From the NCBI GenBank assembly GCA_021811025.1, contig JAJZPX010000074.1, forward strand, positions 1 through 8,682: a DNA stretch of 8,682 nt. Direction: 5' to 3'. Under the pieces are notes generated by a model. It ran no database searches and was not told the DNA's origin. It saw nothing but the letters and a program-made list of their open reading frames with translations. The translations under genes and the position numbers were made by a program. The DNA is from Actinomycetes bacterium. GTDB lineage: Bacteria; Actinomycetota; Coriobacteriia; Anaerosomatales; JAJZPX01. Position 1 is the stretch's first letter. Each line of letters begins with the position of its first letter. Shown piece by piece: positions 6,231 through 8,682 of this stretch.

Positions 6231-7319
6231 ATGGCGCTGATATCCGTGAGGCAGCTGCTCGACCACGCGGCGGAGCACGGCTACGGCGTGCCGGCGTTCA
6301 ACGTGAACGACATGGAGCAGATCCAGGCGATCATGACGGCCGCGGACGAGAGCGACGCCCCGGTGATCCTGCAGGCCTCGGCGGGCGCGCGGAAGTACGC
6401 GGGCGAGGCGTTCCTGCGGCGGCTGGTGGAGGCGGCCGTCGAGACGTACCCCCACATCCCCGTCGCGATCCATCAGGACCACGGTCAGAGCCCGGCGATC
6501 TGTCAGCAGGCCATCCGCTCCGGCTTCACCAGCGTGATGATGGACGGCTCGCTGCTCGAGGACGGCAAGACGCCGTCGAGCTACGACTACAACGTCGAGA
6601 CGACGGCGTTCGTGGTGGAGATGTCCCACGCCGTCGGCGTGTCCGTCGAGGGCGAGCTCGGGTGCCTCGGCTCGCTCGAGACGGGAGAGGCGGGCGAGGA
6701 GGACGGCGTCGGAGCATGCGGCGCGCTGTCGCGCGAGCAGCTGCTGACGGATCCCGAGCAGGCCGCGGACTTCGTCACGCAGACGGGCGTGGACTCGCTC
6801 GCGGTGGCGATCGGCACGTCGCACGGTGCGTACAAATTCAGTAAGAAGCCGACGGGGGAGACGCTCGCCATCTCGCGCATCGCCGAGATCCACGCGCGGA
6901 TACCGGAGACGCACCTCGTCATGCACGGGAGCTCGAGCGTGCCTCAAGAGTGGCTCGCGATCATCAACGAGTTCGGCGGGGACATCCCGGAGACCTACGG
7001 CGTCCCGGTCGAGGAGATCCAGGAGGGGATACGCAACGGCGTGCGCAAGGTCAACATCGACACGGACATCCGGCTGTCGATGACCGGCGCGATGCGGCGC
7101 GTGATGTCGGAGAACCCGCGCGAGTTCGACCCGCGCGCGTTCCTCAAGGCGGCGCGAGCGGCCGCGGCCGACATCTGCCGCTCGCGCTACGAGGCCTTCG
7201 GCGCGGCGGGCATGGCGAGCAGGATCGAGCCCATCCCGCTCGCCGAGATGGCCGAACGTTACCGCCGCGAGCCCACTCCCGAGTGGCGCCGATGCTATGC
7301 TGTTCCGGCTGGAAGGTGA
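6231..7319 (+). CDS. cbbA: Fructose-bisphosphate aldolase, class II (CbbA type)
   Basis: This zinc-dependent aldolase condenses DHAP with glyceraldehyde-3-phosphate (and, in the CBB cycle, with erythrose-4-phosphate). Of its 362 residues the N-terminus ALISVRQLLDHAAEHGYGVPAFNVN is the hallmark of the CbbA subgroup. HQDHG (81-85) supplies the catalytic Asp D83 and the zinc ligand H84. VEGELG carries the next zinc-ligand Glu. Further motifs are AIGTSHGAYKF, HLVMHGSSSVP (zinc His) and KVNIDTDIRL (phosphate/substrate site). AGGAG at 6221-6225 precedes the ATG by 5 bases, and the gene follows cbbP by 22 bases. Its final bases hold the GGAAGG ribosome site of the next gene. Confidence 0.96.
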   Translation: MALISVRQLLDHAAEHGYGVPAFNVNDMEQIQAIMTAADESDAPVILQASAGARKYAGEAFLRRLVEAAVETYPHIPVAIHQDHGQSPAICQQAIRSGFTSVMMDGSLLEDGKTPSSYDYNVETTAFVVEMSHAVGVSVEGELGCLGSLETGEAGEEDGVGACGALSREQLLTDPEQAADFVTQTGVDSLAVAIGTSHGAYKFSKKPTGETLAISRIAEIHARIPETHLVMHGSSSVPQEWLAIINEFGGDIPETYGVPVEEIQEGIRNGVRKVNIDTDIRLSMTGAMRRVMSENPREFDPRAFLKAARAAAADICRSRYEAFGAAGMASRIEPIPLAEMAERYRREPTPEWRRCYAVPAGR

Positions 7320-7323
7320 CGCC

Positions 7324-8187
7324 ATGGACGCCACGAGGGAGCGGAGCGCGCGCATGCTGGACGCAGGGGCGATCGAGGGCATGGCGCGCCGACTGAGGCG
7401 CGACGTCGTCGAGATGCTGGCCGAGGCCGGCTCCGGGCATCCGGGCGGTTCGCTCTCGGCGGCGGACATCGTCGCCGCGCTCTACTTCGGGGTCATGCGC
7501 CACGACCCCGCCGAGCCGAAGATGCCGGAGCGCGACCGCTTCATCCTCTCGAAGGGTCACGCCGCGCCGGTGCTCTACGCGGTGCTCGCCGAGTCCGGCT
7601 ACTTCGGGCGCGAGGAGCTGAAGACGCTCCGCAAGCTCGGCAGCATGCTGCAGGGGCACCCCGACAGCACGAAGACTCCCGGCGTGGAGGTCTCCACCGG
7701 CTCGCTCGGCAACGGGCTCGCGATCGCGAACGGGATCGCGCTGGGCCTGCGGCTGCAAGGCAGCGACGAGCCCCGCGTGTTCTGCCTGCTCGGCGACGGC
7801 GAGCTGCAGGAGGGCCTCGTATGGGAGGCGGCCATGTTCGCCGCGCAGCAGCGCCTCGAGCGCGTCATCGCGATCGTCGATCACAACGGTCTGCAGATCG
7901 ATGGCCGCACGACGGAGATCGTCACGGTCGACCCCGTGGCCGAGAAGTTCCGCGCGTTCGGGTGGGAGGCGATCAACGTCGACGGGCACGACGTGCGCGC
8001 CCTGCTGACGGCGTTCGACGAGGCGTCGGGGCGCCACGGCAAGCCGACCGTCATCGTCGCCGAGACCGTGAAGGGCGCCGGCGTGTCGTTCATGGAGGAT
8101 CGCTGCGAGTGGCACGGCGTGGCGCCTTCCGAGGAGCAGGCGGAGGCCGCGCTCGCCGAGCTCGAGCAGCTGCCCGAGAACGCGTGA
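7324..8187 (+). CDS. tktN: Transketolase, N-terminal subunit (split transketolase)
   Basis: This is the thiamine-diphosphate-binding half of transketolase, which moves two-carbon units between sugar phosphates. The protein has 287 residues and stops cleanly after the first domain; one-chain enzymes are about 660. Motifs are GHPGGS (38-43), SKGHAAPVLYAVLAE (76-90), QGHPD (110-114), STGSLGNGL (124-132) and the diphosphate/Mg motif GDGELQEG (157-164) ending at N188. ATG 7324 has GGAAGG at 7311-7316, 7 bases upstream, overlapping the aldolase stop. An in-frame ATG at 7297 would overlap the aldolase and has no ribosome site. The following gene encodes the complementary half, so this is a natural two-subunit enzyme and not a broken gene. 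Confidence 0.94.
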   Translation: MDATRERSARMLDAGAIEGMARRLRRDVVEMLAEAGSGHPGGSLSAADIVAALYFGVMRHDPAEPKMPERDRFILSKGHAAPVLYAVLAESGYFGREELKTLRKLGSMLQGHPDSTKTPGVEVSTGSLGNGLAIANGIALGLRLQGSDEPRVFCLLGDGELQEGLVWEAAMFAAQQRLERVIAIVDHNGLQIDGRTTEIVTVDPVAEKFRAFGWEAINVDGHDVRALLTAFDEASGRHGKPTVIVAETVKGAGVSFMEDRCEWHGVAPSEEQAEAALAELEQLPENA

Positions 8188-8199
8188 GGGGAGAGACAC

Positions 8200-8682
8200 G
8201 TGGGTGACAAGCGAGCGACACGCGAGGCGTTCGGCGCGACGCTGATCGAGCTGGCCCGGGAGGGCCGCGACGACGTCGTCGCGCTTGACGCCGACCTCGC
8301 CAAGTCGACCACCACGAACAAGTTCGCGGCCGAATTCCCCGGCCGCTTCTTCGACGCCGGGATCGCGGAGCAGAACATGGTGGACACGGCGGCGGGCCTA
8401 GCGTCGGCGGGCTTCACACCGTTCACCGGAAGCTTCGCCGTCTTCGCCACCGGGCGCGCGTACGACCAGGTGCGCAACACCGTCTGCTACTCGGATCTCT
8501 CCGTGAAGCTGTGCCCGACGCACGCCGGTGTCACCGTCGGCCCTGACGGTGGCAGCCACCAGATGGTCGAGGACATCGCGCTCATGCGCGTGCTGCCGGG
8601 AATGCGCGTGCTCGTGCCGGCCGATGCCAACGCGGCTGCTGCCGCGCTGCGCGTTGCCGCCGCGACTCCCGGTCCGTTCTAC
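8200..8682 (+). CDS. tktC: Transketolase, C-terminal subunit, 3' end cut by the window edge
   Basis: The pyrimidine-binding and C-terminal half of the split transketolase begins at GTG 8200-8202, with GGGGAG at 8188-8193, 12 bases after the N-half stop. The 161 visible residues read VALDADLAKSTTTNKF, then FFDAGIAEQNMVDTAAGLA (E57 is the conserved Glu that activates the thiazolium), then FTGSFAVFATGRAYDQVRN and PTHAGVTVGPDGGSHQ. The frame is open at the right edge; about 150 more residues are expected. It would pair with the preceding gene product to form the active site at the subunit interface. Pyruvate dehydrogenase E1-beta and DXS share the fold, but the GIAEQNM context and neighbouring half fit transketolase best. 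Confidence 0.92.
   Translation, partial: MGDKRATREAFGATLIELAREGRDDVVALDADLAKSTTTNKFAAEFPGRFFDAGIAEQNMVDTAAGLASAGFTPFTGSFAVFATGRAYDQVRNTVCYSDLSVKLCPTHAGVTVGPDGGSHQMVEDIALMRVLPGMRVLVPADANAAAAALRVAAATPGPFY

Noticed and set aside
7297..7323. Earlier ATG for the transketolase N-subunit that would overlap the aldolase gene by 23 bases
   Set aside because: No ribosome site precedes it, while ATG 7324 has GGAAGG at 7 bases; the extra nine residues do not look like the family N-terminus.
6156..8199. Long - strand open frames (437 and 351 codons) opposite the aldolase and transketolase genes
   Set aside because: They are shadows of high-GC coding sequence, with no motifs, and are incompatible with the real + strand genes.

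Overview
This high-GC window is dominated by one co-directional Calvin-Benson-Bassham (CBB) operon on the + strand (about 1.4-8.7 kb, running off the right edge). Its order is cbbL-cbbS-cbbX-cbbF(fbp)-cbbP(prk)-cbbA(fba)-tktN-tktC. The RuBisCO is of the red (form IC/ID-like) type: CbbL carries all the catalytic residues I could check, CbbS has the red-type C-terminal hairpin extension, and the matching red-type activase CbbX follows. Together the genes encode CO2 fixation (RuBisCO), RuBisCO reactivation (CbbX), sugar bisphosphate dephosphorylation (FBPase), RuBP regeneration (phosphoribulokinase) and the carbon rearrangements (class II aldolase, transketolase). Phosphoglycerate kinase, GAPDH, triose-phosphate isomerase, pentose isomerase/epimerase, a CbbR regulator and carboxysome genes are not in the window.

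Left of the operon are the 3' end of a YitT-family membrane protein gene (+ strand, cut by the window edge) and, convergent with it, a two-gene VapBC-type toxin-antitoxin module on the - strand. The module reads away from the cbb operon, so about 250 bases between the antitoxin and RuBisCO starts form a divergent control region. On the - strand this holds a good sigma70-like promoter whose -10 is embedded in a three-copy GATACAC/GTGTATC repeat, a likely antitoxin operator. On the cbb side there are several short palindromes and a weak promoter candidate.

The organism is probably a high-GC bacterium outside the Proteobacteria. The YitT gene and the transketolase split into two polypeptides fit Actinobacteriota (for example Thermoleophilia or Coriobacteriia-like lineages) or Chloroflexota. 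The RuBisCO, PRK and FBPase, by contrast, resemble the proteobacterial red-type CBB set. The taxonomic call is an inference and is weak. Acquisition of the CBB cassette by transfer, joined to a local split transketolase, is one explanation.

I see no RNA genes, CRISPR arrays, insertion sequences or convincing terminators. Nothing here is clearly an undescribed system. The points most worth a second look are the split transketolase inside a red-type CBB operon, an unusual His next to the substrate-binding Asn in CbbL, and the architecture of the shared vapB/cbbL control region.
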